NCBI GenBank assembly: GCA_045617725.1
Contig: JAZLJD010000045.1
Span: forward strand, 54,987 to 118,986
Source of the DNA: JAZLJD01 sp045617725
GTDB lineage: Bacteria > Bacillota > Clostridia > Lachnospirales > Lachnospiraceae
Direction of reading: 5' to 3'
Length of the DNA: 64,000 nucleotides
A program made the position numbers and the translations under genes. Below, piece by piece: positions 1-9,394 of the stretch; positions within the stretch are counted from its first letter, which is position 1; every line of letters begins with the position of its first letter. The notes under the pieces were generated by a model. That model was given only the letters and a program-made list of their open reading frames with translations, had not been told where the DNA came from and did not search any database.

Positions 1-4
1 GCAT

Positions 5-1336
5 ATGTATATTCTTGATGATGTAGAAAAGCCCAATGTATTCCGTAATATGTTCCCTTATTCGGAAGTACCGAAGATCTGCTTCAACGATCGAATTGTA
101 CCGCATAATATGCCCAGTGACATTTGGATTACCGATACAACATTCCGTGACGGACAGCAGTCCAGAGCACCTTACACAACGGAACAGATTGTAACAATCT
201 ATGATTACCTTCACAGATTGGGCGGTGAGAACGGTATTATTCGTGCCAGCGAATTCTTCCTTTACTCCAAAAAGGACCGTGATGCCGTATATAAATGTAT
301 GGAACGCGGCTATAAGTTTCCGGAAGTTACAAGCTGGATTCGTGCAAGCCAGGAGGATTTCAAGCTTGTTAAAGAAATCGGCATGAAGGAAACCGGTATT
401 TTGGTATCCTGCTCCGATTACCATATTTTCCTTAAACTGAAGATGACCAGAAAGCAGGCCATGGATCATTATCTTTCTGTTATCCGTTCCTGCCTCGAGG
501 AAGGTATTTCGCCCAGATGTCATCTTGAGGACATTACCAGAGCGGATATTTACGGTTATGTAGTTCCCTTCTGTTGTGAGCTTATGAAACTCATGGAGGA
601 ATACAAGATTCCTATTAAGGTTAGAGCATGCGATACCATGGGATATGGAGTTAACTTCCCCGGTGCCGTTATTCCCCGAAGTGTTCAAGGTATTATATAC
701 GCACTTCATACGCATGCAGGTGTACCGCATTCCATGCTTGAGTGGCATGGCCATAACGATTTCTATAAGGCAGTTGTCAATTCAACCACAGCTTGGCTTT
801 ACGGTTGCTCCGGAATCAATACCAGTTTGTTCGGTATCGGAGAAAGAACCGGTAATACACCGCTTGAAGCCATGGTATTTGAATACGCACAGTTAAAGGG
901 CGATTTGAATGGAATGGATACCACGGTTATTACGGAGCTTGCGGAATACTACGAGAAGGAAATCGGTTACAAGATTCCTCCCAGAACTCCGTATGTAGGC
1001 CAGAATTTCAATGTAACCAGAGCAGGTATTCATGCAGACGGTCTTTTAAAGAATGAAGAGATTTACAACATATTCGATACGGAGAAATTCCTTCACAGAC
1101 CCGTTAGATGTGCCATTTCCAATACTTCCGGACTCGCAGGTATTGCACATTGGATCAATTCCTATTTCAAGCTTCCACAGGAGAAATGGGTTAATAAGAA
1201 CGATCTTCTTGTTACAGAAGTAAAAGCCTGGGTTGACAAAGAGTATGACGGTGGCCGTATTACCGTTATTACGGACGATGAACTGAAGGATGTAGTTATT
1301 GCAACACTTACGAAACTTAACATGCAATTGATTTAA
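5..1336 (+). CDS. Probable Re-citrate synthase (HMGL-like / isopropylmalate synthase superfamily), possibly 5'-truncated by the window
   Basis: This is a TIM-barrel acyl-CoA condensing enzyme. The first-strand motif DTTFRDGQQ is at residues 44-52 and the metal-binding HGH, within EWHGHND, at about 246-252. At 443 residues it ends after the helical linker and lacks the regulatory LeuA dimer domain of true isopropylmalate synthases, which fits homocitrate synthase or Re-citrate synthase. NADP-isocitrate dehydrogenase follows two genes later, so condensation of oxaloacetate with acetyl-CoA to citrate is the best guess; this is inference from context and family. The codon before the first ATG is open (His) and only four bases precede it, so the true start may lie outside the window. 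An aconitase gene could lie upstream but is not visible. Confidence 0.8.
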   Translation: MYILDDVEKPNVFRNMFPYSEVPKICFNDRIVPHNMPSDIWITDTTFRDGQQSRAPYTTEQIVTIYDYLHRLGGENGIIRASEFFLYSKKDRDAVYKCMERGYKFPEVTSWIRASQEDFKLVKEIGMKETGILVSCSDYHIFLKLKMTRKQAMDHYLSVIRSCLEEGISPRCHLEDITRADIYGYVVPFCCELMKLMEEYKIPIKVRACDTMGYGVNFPGAVIPRSVQGIIYALHTHAGVPHSMLEWHGHNDFYKAVVNSTTAWLYGCSGINTSLFGIGERTGNTPLEAMVFEYAQLKGDLNGMDTTVITELAEYYEKEIGYKIPPRTPYVGQNFNVTRAGIHADGLLKNEEIYNIFDTEKFLHRPVRCAISNTSGLAGIAHWINSYFKLPQEKWVNKNDLLVTEVKAWVDKEYDGGRITVITDDELKDVVIATLTKLNMQLI

Positions 1337-1361
1337 TAAGTGTTACGTATGAGGATTAATA

Positions 1362-2048
1362 ATGAGTGATACCGAAAAAAAGGAAATGAGCACGGAAAGT
1401 GCTGATAAGTACTCACTGAGAGGACGAGTTTACCAGCGTATCAGGGATGATATCCTGGAAGGCAGGTTTGCCGAGCATGAAGAACTGAAGGAAGTTGCTA
1501 TCGGGGAAGAGCTTGGTGTTTCAAGGACTCCGGTTCGTGAAGCACTTCGTCAGCTTGAATTGGAAGGACTTGTTACCATTATTCCGAACAAAGGCGCTTA
1601 TGTCACCGGAATTACAGCCAAGGATGTTGCCGATATATACCAGATTCGTTCCAAACTGGAAGGTCTGGCAGCAAGATGGGCCTGTGAGAATATCACAGAG
1701 GAACAGATGACGGAAATGGAGGAGTGCATCTTCCTTTCTGAGTTTCATGCCAAAGAGGGCCATCGTGAGATTATGGCACAGATGGACAATCGTTTCCATG
1801 AAGTTTTGTATGAAGCAAGTAACAGTAAAATGCTGGAACACCTTTTGTCCGATTTCCATCAGTATGTACTTCGTATTCGTCGTAAGACGCTTTCCAGTAT
1901 TGAAAGAAGTCAGGAATCCAATATGGAACATCGAATGATTATGGAAGCAATAAAGAACCATAATCCGGATTTGGCAGAAGAACTTGCCAATAAACACATC
2001 GATAAGGCTTATGAGAATATTTTAAAACAGGGCCTTAATATTAATTGA
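1362..2048 (+). CDS. GntR family transcriptional regulator, FCD (FadR-like) subfamily
   Basis: The 228-residue protein has an N-terminal winged helix (about residues 18-85) with the GntR signature LGVSRTPVREALRQLELEGL. An all-helical FCD ligand-binding domain follows (about 95-215), with the usual Asp, His and Arg residues (for example MDNRFHEVLY). FCD regulators bind small carboxylates, often through a metal ion. It lies between the citrate synthase candidate and isocitrate dehydrogenase, 25 bases after the first and 14 before the second. It therefore probably controls this 2-oxoglutarate branch, perhaps sensing citrate or a related acid. The ligand is unknown. A GAGG ribosome site precedes the ATG. 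Confidence 0.88.
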   Translation: MSDTEKKEMSTESADKYSLRGRVYQRIRDDILEGRFAEHEELKEVAIGEELGVSRTPVREALRQLELEGLVTIIPNKGAYVTGITAKDVADIYQIRSKLEGLAARWACENITEEQMTEMEECIFLSEFHAKEGHREIMAQMDNRFHEVLYEASNSKMLEHLLSDFHQYVLRIRRKTLSSIERSQESNMEHRMIMEAIKNHNPDLAEELANKHIDKAYENILKQGLNIN

Positions 2049-2062
2049 TAGGAGATTTTACA

Positions 2063-3271
2063 ATGGCAAAGATTAAAATGACTACTCCGCTTGTAGAGAT
2101 GGATGGAGATGAAATGACCAGAATTCTCTGGCAGATGATTAAAGATGAATTAATCCTTCCTTTTGTGGATTTGAAAACAGAGTACTATGATCTTGGTCTT
2201 GCTCATCGTGACGAGACCGATGATCAGGTTACAATGGATGCCGCTTTGGCCACCAAAAAGTATAAAGTAGCCGTTAAGTGTGCTACCATCACGCCGAATG
2301 CAGCTCGTGTTGAGGAATATAAGTTAAAAGAAATGTGGAAGAGCCCGAACGGAACCATCCGTGCGGTATTGGACGGAACCGTATTCCGTACTCCTATTTT
2401 GGTAAAGGGAATTGAGCCCTGCGTAAAGAACTGGGAGAAACCGATTACTCTTGCAAGACATGCATACGGAGATGTTTATAAGAACGTTGAGATTAAGGTG
2501 CCCGGAAAGGGTGTTGCCAAGCTCGTATTTGAAGGCGAGGACGGAAGTGTAGTTACGGAAGTCATTCAGAAATTTGACGGACCCGGGATTATTCAGGGTA
2601 TTCACAACAAAGACAAATCCATCGAAAGCTTTGCAAGAAGCTGCTTCACTTATGCACTTGAGATGAAGCAGGATATCTGGTTCGCTACAAAGGACACCAT
2701 TTCCAAAAAGTACGATCACAACTTCAAGGATATTTTCCAGGAAATCTTTGATAAAGAATACAAGGAATCGTTTGAGAAGGCCGGAATTACCTACTTCTAT
2801 ACCTTAATTGACGATGCAGTTGCCAGAATTATGAAGAGTAAGGGTGGCATTATCTGGGCATGCAAGAACTATGACGGGGACGTTATGAGTGATATGGTCA
2901 GCTCCGCATTTGGCTCCCTTGCGATGATGACCTCCGTACTGGTATCCCCGAACGGTGATTTTGAATATGAAGCAGCACATGGTACGGTTCAGAGACATTA
3001 TTATAAGTATCTGAATGGAGAAGAAACATCTACAAATCCCATTGCAACAATTTTTGCCTGGACCGGAGCTTTAAGAAAACGTGGTGAACTTGATAAACTT
3101 CCGGAACTTATGGAATTTGCAGATAAACTTGAAAAAGCATCCCTGATGACGATTGAGAATGGTGTTATGCCCAAAGAACTTAGTCTCTTAACTTCTAACA
3201 AGAACGCACAGGCAGTGAATACCACTGAGTTTATGAATGCAATTCGTAAGAACCTTGATGCTTTAATGTAA
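2063..3271 (+). CDS. icd: NADP-dependent isocitrate dehydrogenase
   Basis: The enzyme decarboxylates isocitrate to 2-oxoglutarate with formation of NADPH, giving the carbon skeleton for glutamate. The 402-residue length and the N-terminal pattern VEMDGDEMTRILW match the dimeric, eukaryote-like NADP-IDH subfamily rather than the E. coli type. Substrate-site residues are visible in SPNGTIRAVLDGTVFR and in the AAHGTVQRHY stretch near the C terminus. An in-frame ATG lies 18 bases upstream, but the start at 2063 has AGGAG (2050-2054) at proper spacing and gives the canonical MAKIKM N terminus. It is followed after 14 bases by rex. Confidence 0.95.
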   Translation: MAKIKMTTPLVEMDGDEMTRILWQMIKDELILPFVDLKTEYYDLGLAHRDETDDQVTMDAALATKKYKVAVKCATITPNAARVEEYKLKEMWKSPNGTIRAVLDGTVFRTPILVKGIEPCVKNWEKPITLARHAYGDVYKNVEIKVPGKGVAKLVFEGEDGSVVTEVIQKFDGPGIIQGIHNKDKSIESFARSCFTYALEMKQDIWFATKDTISKKYDHNFKDIFQEIFDKEYKESFEKAGITYFYTLIDDAVARIMKSKGGIIWACKNYDGDVMSDMVSSAFGSLAMMTSVLVSPNGDFEYEAAHGTVQRHYYKYLNGEETSTNPIATIFAWTGALRKRGELDKLPELMEFADKLEKASLMTIENGVMPKELSLLTSNKNAQAVNTTEFMNAIRKNLDALM

Positions 3272-3285
3272 AAGGGAGATCCTTT

Positions 3286-3915
3286 ATGGCCGATAAAAAT
3301 ATTTCACAGGCAGTTATCGCAAGATTACCCAGATACTATCGATATCTGGGTGAGTTAAAAGAGAGTGGTGTCGAACGAATCTCTTCCAATGAATTGAGCG
3401 AGCTTATGAATGTTACTGCATCTCAGATTCGACAGGATTTTAATAATTTCGGCGGTTTTGGCCAACAGGGTTACGGATATCGTGTTGATTATTTGTATGA
3501 CGAAATAGCCAATATCTTGGGACTTACAAAGGAACATCGACTGGTTGTTATCGGAGCAGGCAATTTAGGCCAGGCACTTGCCAATTACATGAATTTCGAA
3601 AAGCGCGGTTTCATCATAAAGGCCTTATTTGATATCAAAGAAGATATTGAAGGTGCCACCGTACGAGGAATTCCTATTTATAATTTGCGTAATTTGGAAA
3701 CCTTTATCAAAGAGAATAATATAGATATTGCAGTTCTAACATTACCGAAGGAAGGTGCTACCGAGGTTGCAGAGAGACTTGTTAATGTCGGAATCAAAGG
3801 TATTTTGAATTTTGCTCATGTGGATTTGAATGTTCCCAAAGAAATCGTCGTAGAAAATGTACATTTATCTGACAGTTTGATGAAATTATCGTATAATATT
3901 ACCAAAGATTTATAA
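3286..3915 (+). CDS. rex: Redox-sensing transcriptional repressor Rex
   Basis: Rex senses the NADH/NAD+ ratio and represses fermentation and electron-transfer genes when NADH is low. The 209-residue protein has a winged-helix domain (about 1-80, with SQIRQDFNNFGGFGQQGYGY as the recognition region) and a Rossmann fold with GAGNLG at 90-95. A C-terminal swapped helix follows, ending near LSYNITKDL. It is the last clear member of the citrate/isocitrate cluster and has a GGGAG ribosome site 9 bases from the ATG. I did not find a convincing palindromic Rex operator in the intergenic regions of this window. Confidence 0.96.
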   Translation: MADKNISQAVIARLPRYYRYLGELKESGVERISSNELSELMNVTASQIRQDFNNFGGFGQQGYGYRVDYLYDEIANILGLTKEHRLVVIGAGNLGQALANYMNFEKRGFIIKALFDIKEDIEGATVRGIPIYNLRNLETFIKENNIDIAVLTLPKEGATEVAERLVNVGIKGILNFAHVDLNVPKEIVVENVHLSDSLMKLSYNITKDL

Positions 3916-3929
3916 TCTTAGGAGTATAT

Positions 3930-4613
3930 ATGGATAATAAGGACGAAGCTTTCAAATTATCACTACAAGACAAGAATATACCGATACTGACTCTTGATAC
4001 GAATTGGCATCGTTTATTTACGCAAGCCGATCCTACTCCCGAAATAAAAGAGTATGAAGCACTGCTGAACAATCTTCTTAAGGAACAGGGGCAGGCCAAT
4101 AACGATATCAAAGAGATCAAGAAAATGAAATCCAAGCTTATGTCGGGAATCGTTTCTTTAATTGATGACCCTGAGAACAAATCTCAGAAGTCAAACGATA
4201 AAGAAATGGAGCAACATAAGAAACAGATTGAAGAATTGAATTCCAAACTGGAAGCATTGGAAGATCGGTTGCTTGAATTGCCGCGTGAGATTAGGGAATG
4301 TAACTATCAGCTTATGCTATACACGATGGAAGAGTGCTACCGAAGGATTCAGGAGAATACCTCAGAAATTGAAGAAATCGGGAAATGGATTTCGGTTATT
4401 CGCGTAGAACTTAAAAAGAAAGTGATTCGTAAGCAGGAGAAGGAATTATGGAATTTTGATCTGTATTCCTATATGCACAGCATTTTTGGCAAGGATGTAG
4501 TTGATATCTTTGATATGAAATACGATCCCTCCGTGAATCCGCCTATGGTGAAAGGAAATTCACAGAAAGAAGAAAGTCCTAAAGAACCGACAGAAGATAA
4601 TAAGCATGAATGA
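3930..4613 (+). CDS. Unknown coiled-coil protein
   Basis: I do not recognise this 227-residue protein. It is predicted cytosolic, with no signal peptide or membrane segment. It is dominated by two charged heptad stretches, about residues 40-75 and 85-130, the second rich in Lys, Glu and Leu. The C-terminal 25 residues are a Pro/Glu/Lys-rich tail that is probably disordered. It follows rex by 14 bases, has GGAG before its ATG, and overlaps the next gene by 8 bases, so it is co-transcribed and translationally coupled with the NAD(P)HX repair gene. A structural or scaffold role is possible but nothing in the sequence proves it. Confidence 0.75.
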   Translation: MDNKDEAFKLSLQDKNIPILTLDTNWHRLFTQADPTPEIKEYEALLNNLLKEQGQANNDIKEIKKMKSKLMSGIVSLIDDPENKSQKSNDKEMEQHKKQIEELNSKLEALEDRLLELPREIRECNYQLMLYTMEECYRRIQENTSEIEEIGKWISVIRVELKKKVIRKQEKELWNFDLYSYMHSIFGKDVVDIFDMKYDPSVNPPMVKGNSQKEESPKEPTEDNKHE

Positions 4614-6162
4614 ATTTGAAAGAATAAATAAGTTAAAGACAGCCGTACTAAACGCACAGGAAATGAAACAGCTGGATTTTGAGACCACGGATATTCACAA
4701 GATTTCCGAGGATGTACTCATTGAAAGAGCAGCACTATGTGTTTATGAGACTGTCTTTTATAATGTCTCAAAAGAATCCGAGATTGTTATCCTTGTGGGT
4801 CCCGGAAACAACGGAGCGGACGGAATCTGCCTGTATCGTATCCTTAAAACGAAAGGATATAAGGCACAGGCCTTTCTTTTATTCGATGCAAAAAAGTATT
4901 CCAAAGGACTTTTGAAGCAGATTGAAGTTGCAGAAAGCTATGGTTTTTGGCCCATAAGAAAAGCAGCATCGGATATGCAGGAAGAATTATATTACGCTGA
5001 CTATATTGTGGACGCGATATTTGGTATCGGCCTGAAACGTGAGATTGAGGGCGACGTATATGATCTGTTTTGTGAACTGAATCGAAAGGATTCCGAGTAT
5101 CAGGCACAGCGAATTGCGATTGATATTCCAAGTGGAATCCATACGGATACAGGAAGGGTCATGGGAGAAGCTCTGCGTTGTGATATGACCGTAAGCTTTT
5201 CATATCCAAAACGGGGATTCTTCTTAGGAGATGCGGTTGATTATACCGGCCGGGTAGTAATGAATGATGTGGGAATCTTTTTGTCAAAAGAGAGTGCATT
5301 ATATGGTAGGGATGATATAATGTATACATTAAATTCCGGACTTACTTTATGGCCGGAACGGAAGCATAATTCGGACAAAACAAATTACGGTAAGGTACTC
5401 ATAATCGCAGGAAGCGAGGAAATCTACGGAGCTGCTTATCTGTGCGCCGGAGCCTGCTTTGCAAGCGGGGCCGGTATGGTAAAGGTAGTAACGCATGCTG
5501 CTCATAAAGTCACGTTTGAGCAGACTATGCCACAGGCGATGTTCAAATTCTACGCAGATGATCAAATAAACTTAAGTCGGGAGCTTTCCTGGGCGGATTC
5601 CATTATTATCGGCCCCGGACTGGACATAAGTGAAATGGCCGAAAGTCTTTTAAAGCAGGTACTTTCCGCATCCGGTAAAAGAATCGTTTTTGACGCCGAT
5701 GCAATAAACCTGCTTGCAAGGTCACCGAAGCTTCTTGAGATGTTTACAAGGCTTGAGGCTGTTAAGGTAATCACGCCGCACTTTAAGGAATTTTCAAGAA
5801 TTTCCGGTATGGATTATGAAGAAATAGCCGGCGATCCCGTAAAATATGCAGATGAATTTGCAATAAAGACAGGTGCTGTGGTAGTTCTTAAAAGCCCGCA
5901 TACCTATGTAACAAACGGAAAGCATGACCGATATATCAACAGTATCGGAAATCCCGGGATGGCAACCGCAGGATGCGGTGATATTCTTGCAGGCGTAATC
6001 GGAAGCTTCCTCGCTCTCAGGAATGAGAGTGTCGGGTCCGCATTTGAAGCAATTGTAAGTGGTGTATATATGCACAGTAAGGCAGGCGATGAGGCAATGG
6101 AACATTTTGGAATGCGTCCGCTTACCGCAGATGATATATTAAGTGAATTAAAACGTTTATAA
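4606..6162 (+). CDS. nnr: Bifunctional NAD(P)H-hydrate epimerase / ADP-dependent NAD(P)H-hydrate dehydratase
   Basis: This fused enzyme repairs hydrated NADH and NADPH. The N-terminal YjeF_N epimerase domain (about 1-215) shows VGPGNNGADG and the later IDIPSGIHTDTG. The C-terminal ribokinase-like dehydratase domain (about 230-515) shows IIGPGLD and the catalytic-loop pattern GNPGMATAGCGDILAG. At 518 residues both halves are complete, as in E. coli YjeF/Nnr. It overlaps the preceding coiled-coil gene and is followed by alr after 9 bases, an order common in Firmicutes. Its place next to rex and icd fits a theme of nicotinamide-cofactor homeostasis. Confidence 0.95.
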   Translation: MNEFERINKLKTAVLNAQEMKQLDFETTDIHKISEDVLIERAALCVYETVFYNVSKESEIVILVGPGNNGADGICLYRILKTKGYKAQAFLLFDAKKYSKGLLKQIEVAESYGFWPIRKAASDMQEELYYADYIVDAIFGIGLKREIEGDVYDLFCELNRKDSEYQAQRIAIDIPSGIHTDTGRVMGEALRCDMTVSFSYPKRGFFLGDAVDYTGRVVMNDVGIFLSKESALYGRDDIMYTLNSGLTLWPERKHNSDKTNYGKVLIIAGSEEIYGAAYLCAGACFASGAGMVKVVTHAAHKVTFEQTMPQAMFKFYADDQINLSRELSWADSIIIGPGLDISEMAESLLKQVLSASGKRIVFDADAINLLARSPKLLEMFTRLEAVKVITPHFKEFSRISGMDYEEIAGDPVKYADEFAIKTGAVVVLKSPHTYVTNGKHDRYINSIGNPGMATAGCGDILAGVIGSFLALRNESVGSAFEAIVSGVYMHSKAGDEAMEHFGMRPLTADDILSELKRL

Positions 6163-6171
6163 GAGGTAGTT

Positions 6172-7299
6172 ATGCATTATTCCAGAGCATGTGCGCTTAT
6201 TGACAGAAACGCATATGAATCAAACTTAAAAAAGATAGCAAGCGGCCTTGAGGAGAATACAAAGATTATTTGTGTTGTCAAAACAAATGCTTACGGCCAC
6301 GGTGCATTCATGATTTCCGAAATTGCCGAGATGAATGATCATGTTTGGGGCTTTGCGGTTGCAACCGCAGATGAAGCAAGAGAACTCCGTGATTTCGGTC
6401 GAAAGAAAGAGATTCTTATTCTTTCCCATACCTTTCATGATGATTATGAATCCATGATTACGAATGATGTAATCATGACGGTTTTCAATTATGATACGGC
6501 ACTCGCTATTGCCGAAACCGCAATTCGTTTGGGCAAAAAAGCAAGAGTGCATCTTAAGCTGGATACCGGTATGAGCCGTATAGGTTTCAGGCCGTCGAAG
6601 GAGTCTTTGGAGGAAATCGGCAAGGTTCTTTCCTTAAAGCAATTGTCTGTAGAAGGAATCTTTACACATTTTGCTACCGCCGACGAAGAAGACACTACCT
6701 TTGCCGGGAAGCAGCTTGACGAATATAATAAATTCGTAGCACTTATTGAAGAGACATATAATTACAAGTTTAAAATGCATCATGTTGCCAATTCCGCAGC
6801 TGCCATGTTTATGAAAGAAGGATTCTTTGATGCGGTTCGTATCGGAATCAGTATGTACGGAATGTGGCCTTCCAATTACATGAAGAATGTTTATGATTCC
6901 TTAACGCCTGTCATGAGCCTTAAGGCCAGAGTTGCCATGGTGAAAGAAATTCAGGAAGGCTCGGGAATCAGCTACGGAAGAACCTTCATCTCAGACAAAC
7001 CCATGAAGATTGCCACTGTTTCTTTTGGCTACGGAGACGGCTATCCCAGAAGCCTTTCAAATAAAGGATATGTCCTTATTCATGGCTCAAGATGCAAGAT
7101 TGTCGGTCGTGTATGTATGGATCAATTCATGGTGGATGTAACACATCTGCCCGATGTAAAAGAGTACGATGAAGTAACATTAATCGGAACGGATGGAGAA
7201 AACAGTATCACCATGGAGGAATTGGGCGAACTGTCCGGCCGTTTCAATTATGAACTCGCATGTGATATTAATCCCCGTGTACATCGATTTATCGTATAG
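6172..7299 (+). CDS. alr: Alanine racemase
   Basis: This PLP enzyme interconverts L- and D-alanine to supply D-Ala for peptidoglycan. The PLP lysine lies in VVKTNAYGHG near residue 40. The catalytic tyrosine on the opposite face is in GISYGRTF, and the phosphate-binding and C-terminal beta-domain motifs (SFGYGDGYPR, GRVCMDQFMVDVT) are all present. The 375-residue length is typical. GAGG precedes the ATG by 6 bases. It is the last gene of the first cluster; a new promoter begins 7 bases after its stop. Confidence 0.96.
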   Translation: MHYSRACALIDRNAYESNLKKIASGLEENTKIICVVKTNAYGHGAFMISEIAEMNDHVWGFAVATADEARELRDFGRKKEILILSHTFHDDYESMITNDVIMTVFNYDTALAIAETAIRLGKKARVHLKLDTGMSRIGFRPSKESLEEIGKVLSLKQLSVEGIFTHFATADEEDTTFAGKQLDEYNKFVALIEETYNYKFKMHHVANSAAAMFMKEGFFDAVRIGISMYGMWPSNYMKNVYDSLTPVMSLKARVAMVKEIQEGSGISYGRTFISDKPMKIATVSFGYGDGYPRSLSNKGYVLIHGSRCKIVGRVCMDQFMVDVTHLPDVKEYDEVTLIGTDGENSITMEELGELSGRFNYELACDINPRVHRFIV

Positions 7300-7305
7300 G
7301 ATTTC

Positions 7306-7335
7306 TTGACGTAATAACAACGAAAATGTTATATT
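7306..7335 (+). promoter_or_regulatory. Probable sigma-A promoter for the CorC-like gene
   Basis: TTGACG at 7306-7311 and TATATT at 7330-7335 are separated by 18 bases. This lies in the 64-base gap between alr and the next gene, 28 bases upstream of the chosen ATG. It suggests a separate transcript start after the alr cluster. Confidence 0.6.
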
Positions 7336-7363
7336 TATGGTTGTGCTTAATGGAAGGAGTAGT

Positions 7364-8650
7364 ATGGATTCTGTGAACCCCGCGGGGCCATTATCAATTT
7401 TATATATTTTAACTGTTTTATTCTGTATTGTGTTTTCGTTAAAAGCAGCTTTTACAAAATGCGAAGAACAGGACATGGATTCGTTCCTGACTGATAATAA
7501 CAGTAAAGTTATAAGGTTTTATCATAAATTTCATAACGAGAATTTATTAACTACGGATATACTTTTGGTGATGCTTTCGTGCTTCATAGGAATTACTTCT
7601 TATGCGATTCTTAAGAATCCCCTTTGCACTAAATTATGTAGTATTTCAAATATAGTCATTTGCCTGTTAATCGTTGTTTTTGTCGGAATGACGATACTGG
7701 ATGCCATAGCTACAAAATACAACTTCAGATTTCTTCGTATAACAGGTTCCGTATTATCCCCTTTCATGTATGTACTGTTTCCGCTGTCTCGGGTACTGAT
7801 TCTCCTTGGCAATGCGGTGATACGTCTTTTCAAAATGGAAGATTTACATGACGGAGACGATATTACGGAGGATGATATTCTCCTTAAGGTTAACGAGGGC
7901 CGTGAGCAGGGCGTATTGAATGAAGAAGAGACTGCGATGATTGAAAGCATCTTCGAGTTCTCAGACAAGACTACCGGTGATATCATGACTCCCCGTGCAG
8001 GAATTGTAGCCATTGATGATTCCATGACAGTACAGGAAGTACTTGAATTTGTTGTGAACGGTAAGAATTCAAGATATCCTGTAATGCATGAGAACCTGAA
8101 CAATATCGTTGGCATTCTGTACATGCGTGATCTTCTGAAACTGACACGGGATGATATAAGATGTGACTTAAAGATTTCCGAAATCAAAGGTCTCTTGAAG
8201 GATGCCATTAATATCGTCGAATTCAAAAAAATCGATGATGTATTTAATGAACTGAAGCGTGACAAAAAGCAACTTGCCATCGTCAAGGATGAGTATTCGC
8301 AAACCGTCGGCCTTCTTACCATGGAAGATATTCTGGAAGAAATTGTCGGCAACATATTTGATGAATACGATCAGGAAGTCAAAATCGTTAATGCCGACAA
8401 TCAGGACAGCTTTGTTATTACGGCTTTGACTCCGATTGAGGATATCGAAAGAGAACTGGATATCAATTTTGATACAACGGATTATGACACGTTAAACGGA
8501 TATATGATTTCAAAACTTGAACATATACCGGAAGATGATGAGAAGTTTGAAACTACAGTAGGTAATTACAGTTTTAAAATATTAACTGTGAAAAATAAAG
8601 TAATACAAGAAGTGCTGGTTACAAAGCACAATGTTAAAGGAGAAGAGTAA
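7364..8650 (+). CDS. CNNM/CorC-type membrane protein (DUF21-CBS-CorC_HlyC), possible Mg2+ or Co2+ transporter
   Basis: Membrane segments lie in the first 150 residues, including a DUF21-like region. A CBS pair begins with the family motif VLNEEETAMIESIFEF and continues through MTPRAGIVAIDD and VVGNIFDEYDQE-type sequence, followed by a C-terminal CorC_HlyC domain. Such proteins are annotated as haemolysin-like but are more likely divalent cation exporters. An in-frame ATG at 7337 would add nine residues; the start at 7364 is preferred because GGAAGGAG (7352-7359) precedes it. The product is 428 residues. Its stop codon overlaps the yebC start by one base. Confidence 0.88.
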   Translation: MDSVNPAGPLSILYILTVLFCIVFSLKAAFTKCEEQDMDSFLTDNNSKVIRFYHKFHNENLLTTDILLVMLSCFIGITSYAILKNPLCTKLCSISNIVICLLIVVFVGMTILDAIATKYNFRFLRITGSVLSPFMYVLFPLSRVLILLGNAVIRLFKMEDLHDGDDITEDDILLKVNEGREQGVLNEEETAMIESIFEFSDKTTGDIMTPRAGIVAIDDSMTVQEVLEFVVNGKNSRYPVMHENLNNIVGILYMRDLLKLTRDDIRCDLKISEIKGLLKDAINIVEFKKIDDVFNELKRDKKQLAIVKDEYSQTVGLLTMEDILEEIVGNIFDEYDQEVKIVNADNQDSFVITALTPIEDIERELDINFDTTDYDTLNGYMISKLEHIPEDDEKFETTVGNYSFKILTVKNKVIQEVLVTKHNVKGEE

Positions 8651-9378
8651 TGTCAGGACATTCAAAATTTGCCAACATCAAACACAAGAAAGAGAAAAAC
8701 GATGCCGCTAAGGGTAAGATTTTTACTATTATCGGACGTGAAATAGCTGTTGCTGTTAAGGAAGGCGGTCCCGATCCCGCCAATAACTTTAAGCTTGCAA
8801 CCGTTATTGCCAAAGCAAAGGCCAATAACATGCCGAACGATACCATTGAAAGAGGTATTAAGAAGGCTGCAGGTGACGGTAATGCCGTAAACTACGAGCA
8901 TGTTACCTATGAAGGTTATGGACCTAACGGTATTGCGGTTATTGTTGAAGCTCTTACGGACAATAAGAACCGTACTGCTGCCAATGTTAGAAGCGCATTT
9001 ACAAAGGGCAACGGTAATGTCGGAACGCAGGGTTGTGTATCCTTTATGTTTGACGAGAAGGGTCAGATAATTATTGATAAAGAAGAGTGCTCCATGGACG
9101 CAGACGAACTCATGATGTTTGCTTTGGATGCAGGTGCTTCCGATTTCTCCGAAGAGGATGATTGCTACGAAATCTATACGGAGCCGGATGACTTTGCACA
9201 GGTATTTAATGCAATATCCGAGGCCAAGATTGAGTATGTATCAGCAGAAGTTACCATGATTCCTCAGACCTGGGTAGAACTTACCGATCCCGATCAGATT
9301 AAGTTTTTCCAGAAGACTCTTGATTTACTCGATGAAGATGATGATGTACAGGCTGTATATCACAACTGGGATGAATAG
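8650..9378 (+). CDS. yebC: YebC/PmpR family protein (TACO1-like, probable translation-activating factor)
   Basis: The 242-residue protein begins with the family hallmark MSGHSKFANIKHKKEKNDA and continues with MPNDTIERGIKKAAG, YEGYGPNGIAVIVE and TDNKNRTAANVRSAF. Members were first described as DNA-binding regulators. More recent work on the family points to help for ribosomes at polyproline or other difficult stretches; which role applies here cannot be read from the sequence. The start overlaps the stop of the CorC-like gene (TAATG), which implies translational coupling. Confidence 0.95.
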   Translation: MSGHSKFANIKHKKEKNDAAKGKIFTIIGREIAVAVKEGGPDPANNFKLATVIAKAKANNMPNDTIERGIKKAAGDGNAVNYEHVTYEGYGPNGIAVIVEALTDNKNRTAANVRSAFTKGNGNVGTQGCVSFMFDEKGQIIIDKEECSMDADELMMFALDAGASDFSEEDDCYEIYTEPDDFAQVFNAISEAKIEYVSAEVTMIPQTWVELTDPDQIKFFQKTLDLLDEDDDVQAVYHNWDE

Positions 9379-9394
9379 GAGATACGACTAAGCC

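Noticed and set aside
7600..8355. A 251-codon serine-rich frame antisense to the CorC-like gene.
   Set aside because: It has no start signals or recognisable domain and lies wholly opposite a well-supported gene. Its composition is that of a reverse-frame artefact.
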